In this document: in pieces, positions 8,376-19,232 of the stretch
How the letters are laid out: the number at the start of each line of letters is the position of its first letter
Numbering within the stretch: position 1 is the stretch's first letter
Assembly: GCF_900108045.1 (NCBI RefSeq)
Contig: NZ_FNUK01000001.1
Coordinates: 161,083 to 225,082, forward strand
Direction of reading: 5' to 3'
Origin: Caloramator fervidus
GTDB taxonomy: Bacteria > Bacillota > Clostridia > Clostridiales > Caloramatoraceae
DNA length: 64,000 nucleotides
Translations under genes and position numbers: made by a program
The notes under the pieces: generated by a model
The model's input: the letters and a program-made list of their open reading frames with translations, nothing else
Databases searched by the model: none
Told to the model about the DNA's origin: nothing

Positions 8376-9575
8376 ATGGATACACTTTTACCTCCTTCAA
8401 GGATTGGAATAATAGGTGGGGGACAACTTGGAAGGATGTTTGCTTTTGAGGCAAAAAGGATGGGGTATATAGTTTATGGGCTTGATCCTAAAGAAAACTC
8501 TCCATTAGGGCAGATTTGTGATGGACAATATGTTGCAAGTTTTGATGATTTTCAAGCTTACCTAAAAATTGCAAGGGATACTGATGTTATAACCTATGAA
8601 TTTGAACATATAAGCGTTCATAATTTAGAAAAACTTGAAACTTTAGGATATAAAGTTATTCCATCTTCTAAGATTTTGAGGATAATTCAAAATAAATATT
8701 TTCAAAAGAAATTTCTAAAGGATAATTTTTTACCTATTCCAAAGTTTTTTAAAATAGATTGTTTTGAGGATTTAAAAAAGGCTTCCTTAGCATTAGGATA
8801 TCCTTTTGTATTAAAGTATTGCCATGGAGGATATGATGGAAAAGGAAATATTAAAATAGAAAAATATGAGGATCTTTTAAAATATGAAAATTTTGATTTT
8901 AAATCAAAAGAAGTTTTTGCAGAAGAGTTTATAGATTTTAAAAAGGAAGTTTCAATTATAGTTTGTAAAAATAAAAGGGGAGATTTTAGAAGTTATCCTT
9001 TGTTTGAAAATTTCCATGAGGATGGGATATTAAAATATACCTTTGCACCAGCTTCTGTTTCGTTAAAGGTTAAAGAGAATGCTAAAGATATAGGTAGAAG
9101 GGTTTTGGATGCTCTTGATGATTTTGGAATATTTTGTATAGAAATGTTTCTTGATAAGGATGATAATCTTTTGATAAATGAAGTTGCACCAAGGCCCCAT
9201 AATTCAGGACATTTAACTATTGAAGCTTGCGTAACAAGCCAATTTGAAAACCATCTAAGAAGCATAACAAATCTTCCATTAGGCTCTACAGATCTTTTAA
9301 GCCCAGCCTGTATGATAAATATTTTGGGAGAAGAAAAAATAGAAGGGAAATATACTATAAAAAATTTAGAAGAGATATTAAAACTTGGTGGAGTTTATGT
9401 TCATCTATATGGGAAAGACAAGGTGGATAAAAGGAAAAAGATAGGCCATATAACCATTGTTGATAAGGATTTAGAATCTTTAAAGGAAAAGATGGATTTT
9501 GTGATTAAAAATATAAAGATAGGTGATTTTTATGAAAAAAGTTGCAATCATAATGGGGAGTATATCGGATTATGA
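8376..9575 (+). CDS. purK: N5-carboxyaminoimidazole ribonucleotide synthase
   Basis: An ATP-grasp enzyme that carboxylates AIR with bicarbonate to give N5-CAIR. The 399 residues are normal. Visible features are the N-terminal [18 protein letters not shown], the ATP-grasp lid [15 protein letters not shown], the metal-binding [20 protein letters not shown] and [16 protein letters not shown]. It overlaps purE by 44 bases. The purK-purE pair shows the ATP-dependent two-step route to CAIR. Confidence 0.95.
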   Translation: MDTLLPPSRIGIIGGGQLGRMFAFEAKRMGYIVYGLDPKENSPLGQICDGQYVASFDDFQAYLKIARDTDVITYEFEHISVHNLEKLETLGYKVIPSSKILRIIQNKYFQKKFLKDNFLPIPKFFKIDCFEDLKKASLALGYPFVLKYCHGGYDGKGNIKIEKYEDLLKYENFDFKSKEVFAEEFIDFKKEVSIIVCKNKRGDFRSYPLFENFHEDGILKYTFAPASVSLKVKENAKDIGRRVLDALDDFGIFCIEMFLDKDDNLLINEVAPRPHNSGHLTIEACVTSQFENHLRSITNLPLGSTDLLSPACMINILGEEKIEGKYTIKNLEEILKLGGVYVHLYGKDKVDKRKKIGHITIVDKDLESLKEKMDFVIKNIKIGDFYEKSCNHNGEYIGL

Positions 9576-10035
9576 AGTTATGAAGGAAGCAGAAAAAGTT
9601 TTAAAAGATTTTGAAATTGAGTATGAAATAGATGTTGTTTCAGCCCATAGAACTCCTTATAAAATGTTTCAATTTGCAAAGGAAGCTGAAAAAAGAGGAA
9701 TAAAAATAATAATTGCAGGGGCAGGAGGAGCGGCACATCTTCCGGGAATGGTAGCTTCTATTTCAAATCTTCCTGTTATAGGCGTTCCTATTAAAAGCAA
9801 ATCCTTAGACGGACTTGATTCGTTGCTATCAATAGTTCAGATGCCTAAAGGGATTCCAGTTGCAACGGTTGCTATAAATGGTGCATATAATGCTGGAATT
9901 TTGGCTGTAAAGATGCTTTCAATTTTTGATCAAGATTTGATGAGAAAACTTCAATGTTATAAAAAGGAGCTTGAGCTTGAAGTTGACAAGATGTCAAAAA
10001 GTATTATTAAGGAGGATTATTATGTTAAGTTATAA
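9532..10035 (+). CDS. purE: N5-CAIR mutase, PurE class I
   Basis: Moves the carboxyl group of N5-CAIR to C4 of the imidazole. The 167-residue protein has [14 protein letters not shown], the active-site [11 protein letters not shown], and [14 protein letters not shown], which mark class I PurE working with PurK. The ATG at 9532 follows AGGTGA. The next 14 bases of overlap link it to purL. Confidence 0.96.
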   Translation: MKKVAIIMGSISDYEVMKEAEKVLKDFEIEYEIDVVSAHRTPYKMFQFAKEAEKRGIKIIIAGAGGAAHLPGMVASISNLPVIGVPIKSKSLDGLDSLLSIVQMPKGIPVATVAINGAYNAGILAVKMLSIFDQDLMRKLQCYKKELELEVDKMSKSIIKEDYYVKL

Positions 10036-12211
10036 GGATGTAGGTTTGAAAAAGGAGGAATATGACTTAATTTTAAAATACCTTGGAAGAGAGCCAAATG
10101 ACCTTGAACTTTCAATGTTTGGAGTTATGTGGTCTGAACATTGCAGCTACAAAAATTCAAAGGCTCTTTTAAAGCTTTTTAATACTAAAGGAGATATGGT
10201 TTTGCAAGGTCCAGGAGAAAATGCAGGGGTTATAGATATAGGGGATGGATATGCTATTGCCATGAAAATAGAAAGTCACAACCATCCTTCAGCAATTGAG
10301 CCTTATCAGGGAGCAGCAACAGGAGTTGGAGGAATATTAAGGGATATATTTGTTATGGGGGCAAGACCTATTGCTAATCTTAATTCTATAAGATTTGGAG
10401 ATTTAAAGGAAGATAAAAATAAATTTTTGCTAAGAGGTGTTGTAAAGGGTATAGGGGATTATGGCAACTCAGTTGGAATCCCAACCGTTGGTGGAGAGAC
10501 GGTTTTTCATAGATGCTACAATGGTAATCCTTTGGTTAATGCTATGAGCGTAGGGCTTCTTAAAAAGGAAGATTTTAAAAAAGGAATTGCAAAGGGAGTT
10601 GGAAATCCTGTAATGTTGGTTGGACATACAACAGGAAGGGATGGGATTGGAGGAGCAAGTTTTGCATCCTGTAATTTAACTAAGGAGTCTCAAGAAAAAC
10701 GTTCTTCCATTCAGGTTGGAGATCCTTTTATGGAAAAACTTCTTTTAGAAGCCTGTCTTGAACTTATAAAAGAGGGATTTGTTATAGGAATTCAAGACCT
10801 TGGTGCAGCAGGATTAACTTCAGCATCTTGTGAAATGGCCTTTAGGGGAGGATGTGGAATAAAAATTGATATTACTAAAGTTATAACAAGGGAAAAGGGT
10901 ATGAATCCAATTGAAATAATGATTTCAGAATCTCAAGAGAGGGTGCTTGTTGTTATTCAGAAGGGAAATGAAGATAAAGTTTTTGAAATTTTAAAAAAAT
11001 GGAATCTTAACGCTTCAATAATTGGAGAAGTTACAGATGATGGTTTTATATCGGTTTATGATGGACAAAACTTAGTAGCACAAGTTCCTGCTTATCTTCT
11101 TGCTGATGGAGCACCGGTAAACTTAAGAGATTATAAAAGGCCAATGTATATGGACAAGCTCATGGGTTTTGATTTATCAAATATTAAATCCCATGATTTA
11201 AAGGAAGATGTTTATAAGCTTGTAAAGTCCTATAACATTGCATCTAAAGAGTGGGTTTATAGTCAATATGATTATCAAGTTAGAAATTCGACAGTAATAA
11301 AGCCCGGAGGGGATGCAGCTTTAATTTATATAAAGGAAGTAAATAAAGCAGTAGCATTAACGGTTGATTGTAATTCAAGATATTGTTATTTAAACCCTTA
11401 CGAAGGAGGGAAGATAGCTCTTTTAGAAGCAGCAAGAAATATTGCTTCGACAGGTGCAAGACCTGTTGCGGTAACTGATTGCTTAAATTTTGCAAATCCT
11501 GAAAATGAAGAAGTATATTATCAGTTTAGAAACTGCATATTGGGAATAACAGAAGCTTCAAGGATTTTAAATGTTCCCATTATAAGTGGAAATGTAAGTT
11601 TTTATAATGAATCAGAAGATGGAGCAATATATCCAACCCCAGTTATAGGTATGATTGGGATTTTAGATGATGTGAATAAAGCTACAACAATAGATTTTAA
11701 AGAAGAAGAAGATTTAATAATACTTGTTGGAGAAACAAGGGATGAAATAGGGGCAAGTGAATATTTAGCTGTCTGTCATGGAATTGAGGCAGGAAGGGTA
11801 CCTGAAGCTCAAATTGAAATTGAAAAAAATACAATAGAAGGAATATTAAAGTGCATAGATAATAGGCTTTTAAAAAGTTGTCATGATATTTCGGATGGAG
11901 GGTTTATTATAGCTTTACTTGAGGCTTCTTTTAAAAATGTAATGGGAGCAAAAATAGATATAAAAACTTATCTTAAGCCTGATAGATTCTTATTTTCTGA
12001 AAGTCAAGGAAGATTTATATTATCCTGCAAAAAAGGAGATGAAGATAAAATAATTGAAATATTTAAAAGCCTTGGAGTTATGGCGCAGGTTATAGGATTT
12101 ACTCAAAAAGGAAAAATTGAAGTAACTATAAACTCTCAAAAGGTATTAGATTTGGATGTTAATGAAGTAAAAAAAGAGTGGGAAGGTGGACTTAAATGTT
12201 TTGTGGAATAG
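10022..12211 (+). CDS. purL: FGAM synthase large subunit (short PurL)
   Basis: Makes FGAM from FGAR, ATP and ammonia. At 729 residues it is the small Gram-positive form that needs PurS and PurQ. It contains [55 protein letters not shown], and a second AIRS-like half with [18 protein letters not shown] precedes the ATG at 10022. The coding sequence overlaps purE upstream and purF downstream. Confidence 0.97.
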   Translation: MLSYKDVGLKKEEYDLILKYLGREPNDLELSMFGVMWSEHCSYKNSKALLKLFNTKGDMVLQGPGENAGVIDIGDGYAIAMKIESHNHPSAIEPYQGAATGVGGILRDIFVMGARPIANLNSIRFGDLKEDKNKFLLRGVVKGIGDYGNSVGIPTVGGETVFHRCYNGNPLVNAMSVGLLKKEDFKKGIAKGVGNPVMLVGHTTGRDGIGGASFASCNLTKESQEKRSSIQVGDPFMEKLLLEACLELIKEGFVIGIQDLGAAGLTSASCEMAFRGGCGIKIDITKVITREKGMNPIEIMISESQERVLVVIQKGNEDKVFEILKKWNLNASIIGEVTDDGFISVYDGQNLVAQVPAYLLADGAPVNLRDYKRPMYMDKLMGFDLSNIKSHDLKEDVYKLVKSYNIASKEWVYSQYDYQVRNSTVIKPGGDAALIYIKEVNKAVALTVDCNSRYCYLNPYEGGKIALLEAARNIASTGARPVAVTDCLNFANPENEEVYYQFRNCILGITEASRILNVPIISGNVSFYNESEDGAIYPTPVIGMIGILDDVNKATTIDFKEEEDLIILVGETRDEIGASEYLAVCHGIEAGRVPEAQIEIEKNTIEGILKCIDNRLLKSCHDISDGGFIIALLEASFKNVMGAKIDIKTYLKPDRFLFSESQGRFILSCKKGDEDKIIEIFKSLGVMAQVIGFTQKGKIEVTINSQKVLDLDVNEVKKEWEGGLKCFVE

Positions 12212-13584
12212 ATAAATTTAAAGAGGAGTGTGGAGTTTTTGGAATTTTTTTAAATGATTATAAGGATGTTGCGTCACTAGTTTATTATGGATTGTTTGCC
12301 CTTCAGCATAGGGGACAAGAAAGTGCGGGAATGGTTATATATAATGGAAAAGATTTTTATATAAAAAAGGATGTGGGACTTGTTGGGGAGGTTTTTGATG
12401 AGAATTTTTTAAATATTAAGGGATTTTCTGCTATAGGACATGTTAGATACTCTACAACAGGTGGCAATAAAAAAGAGAATGCACAGCCTCTTTTTAACAA
12501 TATAGCTGTTGCTCATAATGGGAACCTTGTAAACGCTGATGTTTTAAGAAAGTTTTTAAAAGAGGAAGGATTTGCTTTTCAAACTTCTATTGATACGGAG
12601 GTTATTTTAAATCTTATTATAAGATACCTTAAAGATGGTATAGAAAAGGCTGTATTTAATGCTGTAGAGAAAATAAAAGGATCTTATTCAATACTTATTT
12701 TAACTGAAGATAAATTAATAGGAATTAGAGATCCAAATGGTATAAGGCCTTTATGCATTGGAAAAATTGATAAAGGTTTTGTTTTATCTTCTGAAAGTTG
12801 TGCTTTAAGTGCAGTAGGAGCAGAATTTATAAGGGACGTAGAACCTGGGGAAATGGTAGTAATAAATAAGGATGGATTAAAGAGCATTAAGTTATTTAAA
12901 GAAACTCAGCTTAGAACATGCGTTTTTGAGTATATATACTTTGCAAGGCCAGATAGCGTAATAGATGGCTTAAGTGTTTATGAATCTAGGGTAAAAGCAG
13001 GAATTCAGCTTTATAAAGAAGCACCTTTGAATGCAGATATAGTAGTTGGCGTTCCAGATTCAGGAACATTTGCAGCTGTTGGATATTCTCAGGCTTCTAA
13101 TATTCCTTATGGTATAGGATTTGTAAAAAACAAATATATAGGAAGAACTTTTATAGAACCAAAAAGTGAGTTTAGAGATAAATTAGTTTTAATTAAACTA
13201 AATCCTTTAAAGGAGAATATTTTTGGTAAAAGAGTAGTTTTAGTAGATGATTCTATAGTTAGAGGAACTACCATGAAAATGCTTGTTAATCTTTTAAAAA
13301 GGGCAGGAGCAAAAGAAGTTCATGTTAGAATTGCATCTCCTGTTGTAGCATATCCTTGTTATTTTGGTATCGATACTCCTTATAGAAAAGAGCTTATAGG
13401 AGCTACCATGACGCTTGACCAGATAAAGGATAATATAGGTGCGGATTCTCTAGCTTTTTTAAGCATAGATGGACTTTTAAAATCTTTAAATAGAGAAGGA
13501 TTTTGCCTTGGATGTTTTAATGGCTTATATCCTGTTTGTGCTCCTTTAAATATAGATAAATTTCAATTTGAAAGGGAGAATTAA
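12196..13584 (+). CDS. purF: Amidophosphoribosyltransferase (Fe-S type)
   Basis: The first step of purine synthesis: PRPP and glutamine to phosphoribosylamine. After an 11-residue propeptide ([11 protein letters not shown]) comes the N-terminal nucleophile Cys in CGVFGI. The PRPP motif is [15 protein letters not shown] near residue 350. Four cysteines in [22 protein letters not shown] and FCLGCFNG match the [4Fe-4S] ligands of the Bacillus enzyme. Such a cluster makes the enzyme oxygen-labile, in keeping with an anaerobe. The gene overlaps purL by 16 bases. Confidence 0.97.
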   Translation: MFCGIDKFKEECGVFGIFLNDYKDVASLVYYGLFALQHRGQESAGMVIYNGKDFYIKKDVGLVGEVFDENFLNIKGFSAIGHVRYSTTGGNKKENAQPLFNNIAVAHNGNLVNADVLRKFLKEEGFAFQTSIDTEVILNLIIRYLKDGIEKAVFNAVEKIKGSYSILILTEDKLIGIRDPNGIRPLCIGKIDKGFVLSSESCALSAVGAEFIRDVEPGEMVVINKDGLKSIKLFKETQLRTCVFEYIYFARPDSVIDGLSVYESRVKAGIQLYKEAPLNADIVVGVPDSGTFAAVGYSQASNIPYGIGFVKNKYIGRTFIEPKSEFRDKLVLIKLNPLKENIFGKRVVLVDDSIVRGTTMKMLVNLLKRAGAKEVHVRIASPVVAYPCYFGIDTPYRKELIGATMTLDQIKDNIGADSLAFLSIDGLLKSLNREGFCLGCFNGLYPVCAPLNIDKFQFEREN

Positions 13585-13585
13585 A

Positions 13586-14578
13586 ATGAAGTATAAAGAT
13601 GCTGGTGTAAACATACAAGAAGGTTATAAAGCTGTAAAGTTTATAAAGGAACATGCTTTAGGGACCTATAATGATAGAGTTTTAAGCGGTATAGGGAGTT
13701 TTTCAGCTCTTTATGATATATCAGGATATAAAAATCCGCTTTTAGTTTCAGGAGCCGATGGTGTGGGGACGAAGCTTAAAATTGCTTTTAAAATGGGGAT
13801 ATATGATACAGTAGGAATAGATTGCGTTGCCATGTGTGTAAACGATATATTATGCTGTGGCGCAACACCTCTTTTTTTTCTTGATTATATAGCTTGTGGA
13901 AAATTAGATGCAGAGATAGTATCTTTAATAGTTTCAGGGATTGCAAAGGGATGTAAAATGGCAGGATGCAGTCTTATAGGTGGAGAGACTGCTGAGATGC
14001 CAGACTTTTATCAAGAAGGGGATTATGATATAGCAGGTTTTGCAGTTGGAATTGTAGAGAAAGATAGGATTGTTGATGGAAGTAGCATAGAGGATGGAGA
14101 TTTATTAATAGGCATAGAATCGTCAGGTTGTCATAGCAACGGTTATTCTTTAATTAGAAAACTTATAAAAGATTTAGATAAGGATTTTGAGGGAAGAAAA
14201 ATTGGTGAGGTTTTATTAGAGCCAACTACTATATATGTTCCTTATGTTTTGCCTCTTTTACAAAAATATAAAATAAAAGGTATGGCCCATATAACAGGTG
14301 GAGGATTTTATGAAAATATTCCAAGGATGTTTAAAGAGGATTTTACTGCAGTTATAGATAAAGAAAGCTTTGAAATTCCAAGTATTTTTAAATATATAAT
14401 GAGCCTTGGAGTTGAAGAAAAAGAAATGTTTAACACATTCAACATGGGAATAGGTTTTGTTTTATGTGTGGAAAGAGGTAGTGAAGAATATATATTAGAT
14501 GAGTTAAATTTTATGGGTAAAAAAGCTTTTGTAATAGGACATGTTGAAAAAGGTGGTGGTGGAGTTTGTATAGAATAG
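13586..14578 (+). CDS. purM: AIR synthetase
   Basis: Closes the imidazole ring: FGAM and ATP to AIR. The 330-residue protein has YKDAGVNIQEGYKAV at the N-terminus, VSGADGVGTKLKIAF, CVNDILCCGATPLFFLDYIA, LIGGETAEMPDFY and HITGGGFYENIPRM. AIR is also the ThiC substrate, which links this operon to the thi operon just upstream. The ATG at 13586 follows AGGGAG and lies one base after the purF stop. Confidence 0.97.
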   Translation: MKYKDAGVNIQEGYKAVKFIKEHALGTYNDRVLSGIGSFSALYDISGYKNPLLVSGADGVGTKLKIAFKMGIYDTVGIDCVAMCVNDILCCGATPLFFLDYIACGKLDAEIVSLIVSGIAKGCKMAGCSLIGGETAEMPDFYQEGDYDIAGFAVGIVEKDRIVDGSSIEDGDLLIGIESSGCHSNGYSLIRKLIKDLDKDFEGRKIGEVLLEPTTIYVPYVLPLLQKYKIKGMAHITGGGFYENIPRMFKEDFTAVIDKESFEIPSIFKYIMSLGVEEKEMFNTFNMGIGFVLCVERGSEEYILDELNFMGKKAFVIGHVEKGGGGVCIE

Positions 14579-15126
14579 CTGTTTTGGTTTCAGGAAACGG
14601 TACTAATCTTCAAGCCATAATGGATGCGATAGATGAGGGGAATTTAAACTGTTTTATTGAATATGTTATTGCTGATAGAAATTGTTATGCCATTGAGAGG
14701 GCTAAAAAGAGGGGAATTAAAACAGCCGTTTTAGATAAAGGACTTGATCTTTCAGATAAAATTCTACAGATAATAGGTAAAGATTTAGATTTAATAGTTC
14801 TTGCTGGTTTTTTATCTATTTTAAAGGGGGATATTTTAAAGGTTTATGAAAACAAAATAATAAACATCCATCCTTCCCTTTTACCTAAATTTTCTGGAAA
14901 AGGAATGTATGGAATAAAAGTCCATGAGGCTGTTTTAAAATCGGGGGAAAAGGAGACAGGCTGTTCGGTTCACTTTATTGATGAAGGAATTGATACAGGG
15001 AAGATTTTACTTCAAGAAAAAGTTCCTGTGTTTTTTAATGATACTCCTTATACTCTTTCAAAAAGGGTACTTGAAAGAGAGCACGATTTAATAGTTAAAG
15101 CTATAAAGATGGTTTTGGAGGGATAA
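14566..15126 (+). CDS. purN: GAR transformylase (10-formyl-THF dependent)
   Basis: Transfers a formyl group from 10-formyl-THF to GAR. The 186 residues include [13 protein letters not shown], the folate-site [17 protein letters not shown], and [16 protein letters not shown] with the catalytic Asn-His-Asp set. The start is TTG at 14566 after a GGTGGTGGTGGAG stretch, overlapping the purM end by 13 bases. Its folate cofactor would come from Fhs, encoded at 57038. Confidence 0.95.
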   Translation: MYRIAVLVSGNGTNLQAIMDAIDEGNLNCFIEYVIADRNCYAIERAKKRGIKTAVLDKGLDLSDKILQIIGKDLDLIVLAGFLSILKGDILKVYENKIINIHPSLLPKFSGKGMYGIKVHEAVLKSGEKETGCSVHFIDEGIDTGKILLQEKVPVFFNDTPYTLSKRVLEREHDLIVKAIKMVLEG

Positions 15127-15127
15127 T

Positions 15128-16621
15128 ATGAGGGCTCTTGTTAGCACGTTTTATAAAGAAGGAATAGATAGATTTTGCAACTTTTTATATAAAAAGGGAG
15201 TTGAAATTATATCAACAGGAGGAACATACAAATATTTAAAAGAAAAAGGCATACCTGCTATAGAAGTTAAGAAAATTACTGGATTTGAAGAAATTTTAGA
15301 TGGAAGGGTTAAAACTTTACATCCTAATATTCATGCTGGAATACTTGCAGTAAGAGATAATAAAAATCATATGAATTCCTTAAAAGAAAAAGGAATAGGG
15401 ACAATAGATTTTGTAGTTGTAAACCTTTACCCATTTTTTGAGAAAATTTATGAAAATTTAACTTTTGAAGAAAAGATGGAGTTTATAGATATTGGAGGAC
15501 CTTCTATGCTAAGGGCTGCTGCAAAGAATTTTAAAGATGTAGTTGTTCTTTGTGACTATAGGGATTATGAACTTGTAATAGATGAATTTGAAAAATTTGG
15601 TGATGTAAGATATGAAACAAGAAAATATTTAGCAGGAAAAGTATTTAATCTAACTTCTTGTTATGATGCTCTAATTGCAAATTTTCTCTTAGAAGATCTA
15701 TATCCTGAATATTTATCCTTATCATATAAAAAAGCAATGGATTTAAGGTATGGAGAAAATCCCCATCAAAGGTCTGCTTTTTATGTAAAATTAGATGGAA
15801 ATGGTTCTATGAAAGATTTTGAAAAGTTAAATGGGAAGGAATTATCCTATAACAATATAAAAGATATAGATATAGCATGGAAACTAGTTTGTGAATTTGA
15901 AGAGCCTGCCTGCTGTGCTGTAAAACATAATATACCCTGTGGTGTTGCCTTAGGATTTGATGCTCAGGATGCTTTTTTAAAAACACTAGAATGTGACCCT
16001 GTATCTATCTTTGGGGGGATTGTAGCTTTTAATACCAAGATAGATAAAAAAACAGCAGAAAAACTTGTTGAAATATTTTTAGAGGTTATAGTTGCACCGG
16101 ATTTTGATAAGGAAGCTTTAGAAATTTTATCTTCCAAAAAAAATTTAAGGGTAATAAAGATGAAATCAAAGCCTTCAGATAAAATAGAGGTTGTAAGTGT
16201 TGATGGGGGTATATTAGTTCAGAGTGTTGATGATAAATTGATAGATGAATTGGAAGTTGTAACAGAGAAATCTCCAACAAAGGAAGAAATTGAGGACATG
16301 ATATTTGGTATGAAGGTTGTAAAGTATGTGAAATCAAATGCAATAGTTGTAGTAAATAATAAAAAGGCGGTTGGAATTGCAGGAGGACAGGTAAATAGAA
16401 TATGGGCAGCTTGTCAAGCTCTTGAAAGGGGAAAAGGGGGAAATGTTTTAGTTTCTGATGCATTTTTCCCGTTTGATGACGTTGTTAAGGAGGCTGCAAA
16501 GTATAATATTAAAGCTATAATGCAACCGGGTGGGGCTTTAAGGGATAAACAGTCCATTGATGCTTGCAATAAGTATGGTATTTCAATGGTTTTTACAAAG
16601 ATAAGACACTTTAAACATTAA
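15128..16621 (+). CDS. purH: AICAR transformylase / IMP cyclohydrolase
   Basis: The bifunctional enzyme for the last two steps to IMP. The N-terminal cyclohydrolase domain (about residues 1-190) has [19 protein letters not shown] and [16 protein letters not shown]. The transformylase domain has [13 protein letters not shown], the catalytic [11 protein letters not shown], and [16 protein letters not shown] with RHFKH at the end. It is 497 residues long and the ATG follows GGAGGGATA. It starts one base after the purN stop. Confidence 0.96.
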   Translation: MRALVSTFYKEGIDRFCNFLYKKGVEIISTGGTYKYLKEKGIPAIEVKKITGFEEILDGRVKTLHPNIHAGILAVRDNKNHMNSLKEKGIGTIDFVVVNLYPFFEKIYENLTFEEKMEFIDIGGPSMLRAAAKNFKDVVVLCDYRDYELVIDEFEKFGDVRYETRKYLAGKVFNLTSCYDALIANFLLEDLYPEYLSLSYKKAMDLRYGENPHQRSAFYVKLDGNGSMKDFEKLNGKELSYNNIKDIDIAWKLVCEFEEPACCAVKHNIPCGVALGFDAQDAFLKTLECDPVSIFGGIVAFNTKIDKKTAEKLVEIFLEVIVAPDFDKEALEILSSKKNLRVIKMKSKPSDKIEVVSVDGGILVQSVDDKLIDELEVVTEKSPTKEEIEDMIFGMKVVKYVKSNAIVVVNNKKAVGIAGGQVNRIWAACQALERGKGGNVLVSDAFFPFDDVVKEAAKYNIKAIMQPGGALRDKQSIDACNKYGISMVFTKIRHFKH

Positions 16622-16632
16622 AGGGTGATGAT

Positions 16633-17868
16633 ATGAAGGTTTTATTAATAGGTTCAGGTGGAAGAGAACATGCAATAGCTTGGAAAATATCAAAAAGTCC
16701 TCTTGTTGAAAAGGTATTTGTTGCAAAAGGAAATGGTGGAACTTATATGGAGGAAAAGTGTCAAAATGTTGATTTAGAGAATATAGATGAATATATAAAA
16801 TTTGCAAAACAAAATAATATAGATATAACTATAGTAGGTCCTGAGGCGCCTTTAGTTGAAGGTATAGTTGATGAATTCAAAAAGAATAATTTAAAAATAT
16901 TTGGTCCCTCAAAGGCTGCTGCAAGGCTTGAGGGAAGTAAAATATTTGCAAAGGAGTTTATGAAAAGGCATGACATAAAAACTCCAGAGTATAGGGTTTT
17001 TTATGATTTTAAAGAGGCTATGGAATATATAAAAAATTGCAAATATCCTTGTGTTATAAAGGCTGACGGACTTGCTCAGGGGAAGGGAGTTGTAATTTGC
17101 AACTTTTTTGATGAAGCAAAAGATGTTTTAAAAAAGTTTATGATAGAAGATATATTTAAAGGTTCAGGGAAAAGTGTTGTTATTGAGGAATTTTTAGAAG
17201 GGGTAGAAGCTTCTATTCTTTCAATAACCGATGGAAATACTATAATTCCTTTTATATCAGCAAAGGACCATAAAAGAATATTTGATGGAGATAAAGGACC
17301 TAATACAGGGGGAATGGGGGTTATTGCACCTAATCCTTATGTTAACGAAAAAGTTTTAAAGGATTTTAAAGAAAATATTATGTTTCCAACTTTAGAGGGA
17401 ATAAAAAAAGAAGGATTGGGTTTTTGTGGAATAATATTTTTTGGCGTTATGATAACTGAAAATGGAGTTTATCTTTTGGAATATAATGTAAGAATGGGAG
17501 ATCCAGAGGCTCAAGCTATTTTACCTCTTATGAAAAGCGACTTTTTTGATTTAATTTTAAAGGCTATATGTGGAAAACTACAAGGTTATGTTATAGACTG
17601 GGAAGAAGGATTTTCCTGCAATGTAGTTGTAGCATCAAAGGGATATCCAGGTAATTTTGAAAAAGGGCATATAATAAAAATAGGCGATGTTAAAAATAAA
17701 ATTTTTATAGCAGGGGCAGAATATCAAAATGGAAATTTAATTACAAAAGGAGGGAGGGTTTTATCAGTAACGGCAATTGATAAAACCCTTGATGGATCAA
17801 GAAAAAAGGCTTATGAGGATATAGAAAAAATTTATTTTAAAGGGATGTATTATAGAAGGGATATATAG
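16633..17868 (+). CDS. purD: GAR synthetase
   Basis: Joins phosphoribosylamine and glycine with ATP. The 411-residue ATP-grasp protein begins KVLLIGSGGREHAIAWKI and has VIKADGLAQGKGVVIC, GGMGVIAPNPYV and EYNVRMGDPEAQAILPL. It is the last gene of the pur operon. Its stop lies two bases before the end of a convergent permease gene, with no intrinsic terminator visible between them. Confidence 0.96.
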   Translation: MKVLLIGSGGREHAIAWKISKSPLVEKVFVAKGNGGTYMEEKCQNVDLENIDEYIKFAKQNNIDITIVGPEAPLVEGIVDEFKKNNLKIFGPSKAAARLEGSKIFAKEFMKRHDIKTPEYRVFYDFKEAMEYIKNCKYPCVIKADGLAQGKGVVICNFFDEAKDVLKKFMIEDIFKGSGKSVVIEEFLEGVEASILSITDGNTIIPFISAKDHKRIFDGDKGPNTGGMGVIAPNPYVNEKVLKDFKENIMFPTLEGIKKEGLGFCGIIFFGVMITENGVYLLEYNVRMGDPEAQAILPLMKSDFFDLILKAICGKLQGYVIDWEEGFSCNVVVASKGYPGNFEKGHIIKIGDVKNKIFIAGAEYQNGNLITKGGRVLSVTAIDKTLDGSRKKAYEDIEKIYFKGMYYRRDI

Positions 17869-17869
17869 A

Positions 17870-18970
17870 CTATATAAAAAACCAGAATATTACTGTAAAT
17901 ATAACAAGGAAGATAAAATTATATATTGAAAATTTTAAAAGATATTTTTTCTTTTCATTTTTGTAGCTTTCAACATAAAATTTATATGAAATTACGCTAG
18001 CAAGGGATGCGATTAATGTTCCCATTCCTCCTATGTTAACGCCAAGAAGTAATTCTTTATAGTTTTTTGAAAAACCCGATATAAATATTGCACAAGGAAC
18101 GTTGCTTATAAATTGGCTAAGTATTATTGAAGATAAATATGTTAATTTTTCTTTATTAAGAAACATTGATATAGTATTTTTTATAATATCAAAATTTGAA
18201 AGGTTTCCTATGAATATGAAAAAGAATATAAATGTTAAAAGCAATGTATAATCTACTTCTTTTAAAAGGGTTTTATCTAAAAGTAGTGTTAATACTAAGG
18301 TTATTATAAAGACTATTTTGTAGTTTAATACATTAAAGATAGATAAAAGAATTATTATAAACATGGCAACAAAAACAAGAGCTTTTTTAGTATCTTTTAT
18401 TTTAATTTCTTCTATATAAAAGTTTATTTTTTTATTTGGAATTATAAAATTTATAATAGCTAAAAATAAAAATCCTAAGCTAGCAAAAGGAAGCATGGTT
18501 TTAATAAACTCTATTGTATTTATATTAAATTTTGAGTATAAAAATAAGTTTTGAGGGTTTCCCATAGGGGTTAGGCTGCTTCCTATGTTTGCAGAAAGGG
18601 TTTGGAATATTATAATCTCAAGGGGATTGATGTTTGATTTTTTTGCAATTATTAATGTTATAGGAACTAAAGTTATAAGGGCAACGTCGTTTGTAACAAA
18701 CATTGACAGGAAAAAAGTTATTAAAATTAATGCTAATGAAACGGCTCTTTCATTATTGAATTTATCTAAAATTTTAATAGATATCATTTCTAAAATCTTT
18801 AATCTTTCAAAGGCTTCAACTATTAATATAAGATTAAAAAGAGAAATTAAGACTTTAAAATCTATATATTCTATTTTTGGAAAATTAATAAATGAAGTTG
18901 TAAAGGCTAGTATGAAGGATATCAGAAGAACAATATCTTCCTTTGCTTTATTGATAAATTGCTTCAACAT
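17870..18970 (-). CDS. Ion-transporter superfamily permease (ArsB/CitMHS/SLC13-like)
   Basis: A 366-residue, very hydrophobic protein with about ten membrane spans. The segment FVTNDVALITLVPITLIIAK and the re-entrant motif SANIGSSLTPMGNPQN are hallmarks of the IT superfamily (ArsB, citrate/H+ and dicarboxylate carriers). It is shorter than typical 420-residue ArsB. No arsenic genes are near, so the substrate is unknown. AAGGAGG precedes the ATG. It is transcribed towards purD and away from the pyr operon. Confidence 0.8.
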   Translation of the reverse strand: MLKQFINKAKEDIVLLISFILAFTTSFINFPKIEYIDFKVLISLFNLILIVEAFERLKILEMISIKILDKFNNERAVSLALILITFFLSMFVTNDVALITLVPITLIIAKKSNINPLEIIIFQTLSANIGSSLTPMGNPQNLFLYSKFNINTIEFIKTMLPFASLGFLFLAIINFIIPNKKINFYIEEIKIKDTKKALVFVAMFIIILLSIFNVLNYKIVFIITLVLTLLLDKTLLKEVDYTLLLTFIFFFIFIGNLSNFDIIKNTISMFLNKEKLTYLSSIILSQFISNVPCAIFISGFSKNYKELLLGVNIGGMGTLIASLASVISYKFYVESYKNEKKKYLLKFSIYNFIFLVIFTVIFWFFI

Positions 18971-19060
18971 TTTAAACCTCCTTAACTTAGTATTCAGTTT
19001 AAATTATATATTTTAAAGTTATTTCCAACAAGTATTCAAAAATATAAGGTTTCAAAAGTA

Positions 19061-19089
19061 TTGACAATATTTTATATATGTGTTACTTT
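19061..19089 (+). promoter_or_regulatory. Promoter of the pyr operon
   Basis: A perfect TTGACA (19061-19066), a 17-base spacer and a TACTTT -10 (19084-19089). The predicted start falls just ahead of the first PyrR-type binding loop. Confidence 0.75.
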
Positions 19090-19100
19090 AGTAAGAGAAA

Positions 19101-19132
19101 CCTTTAATTCTGGTCCTGTGAGGCCGGGAAGG
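19101..19132 (+). promoter_or_regulatory. PyrR-binding loop 1 (anti-antiterminator)
   Basis: The segment runs CCTTTAATTCTGGTCCTGTG then AGGCCGGGAAGG. It matches the known PyrR RNA target: a stem closed by CCTTTA/AAGG with a purine-rich GTGAGG-type terminal loop. Its 3' strand CGGGAAGG (19125-19132) can instead pair with CCTTCCCG (19163-19170), giving the antiterminator. UMP-loaded PyrR would stabilise this loop and so allow termination. Confidence 0.9.
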
Positions 19133-19161
19133 TGGAAAAAATAATTAACAAGGTTTACTAT

Positions 19162-19187
19162 GCCTTCCCGAAGGGGAAGGCTTTTTT
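19162..19187 (+). terminator. pyr attenuator terminator
   Basis: GCCTTCCC (19162-19169) and GGGAAGGC (19174-19181) form a perfect stem with a GAAG loop and are followed by TTTTTT. Its 5' arm is the strand claimed by the antiterminator from binding loop 1. Confidence 0.93.
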
Positions 19188-19192
19188 AGTAA

Positions 19193-19224
19193 CCTTTAAT
19201 TTAGCCCAGTGAGGCTAGAAAGGA
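19193..19224 (+). promoter_or_regulatory. PyrR-binding loop 2 at the pyrB ribosome site
   Basis: A second copy of the PyrR target: CCTTTAATTTAGCCCAGTGA then GGCTAGAAAGG. It lies beyond the attenuator and its 3' strand runs into the ribosome site AAGGAGAG (19220-19227) of pyrB. No second terminator follows. Binding here would be expected to hide the ribosome site, so control could be translational as well as transcriptional. Confidence 0.85.
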
Positions 19225-19232
19225 GAGATAAT

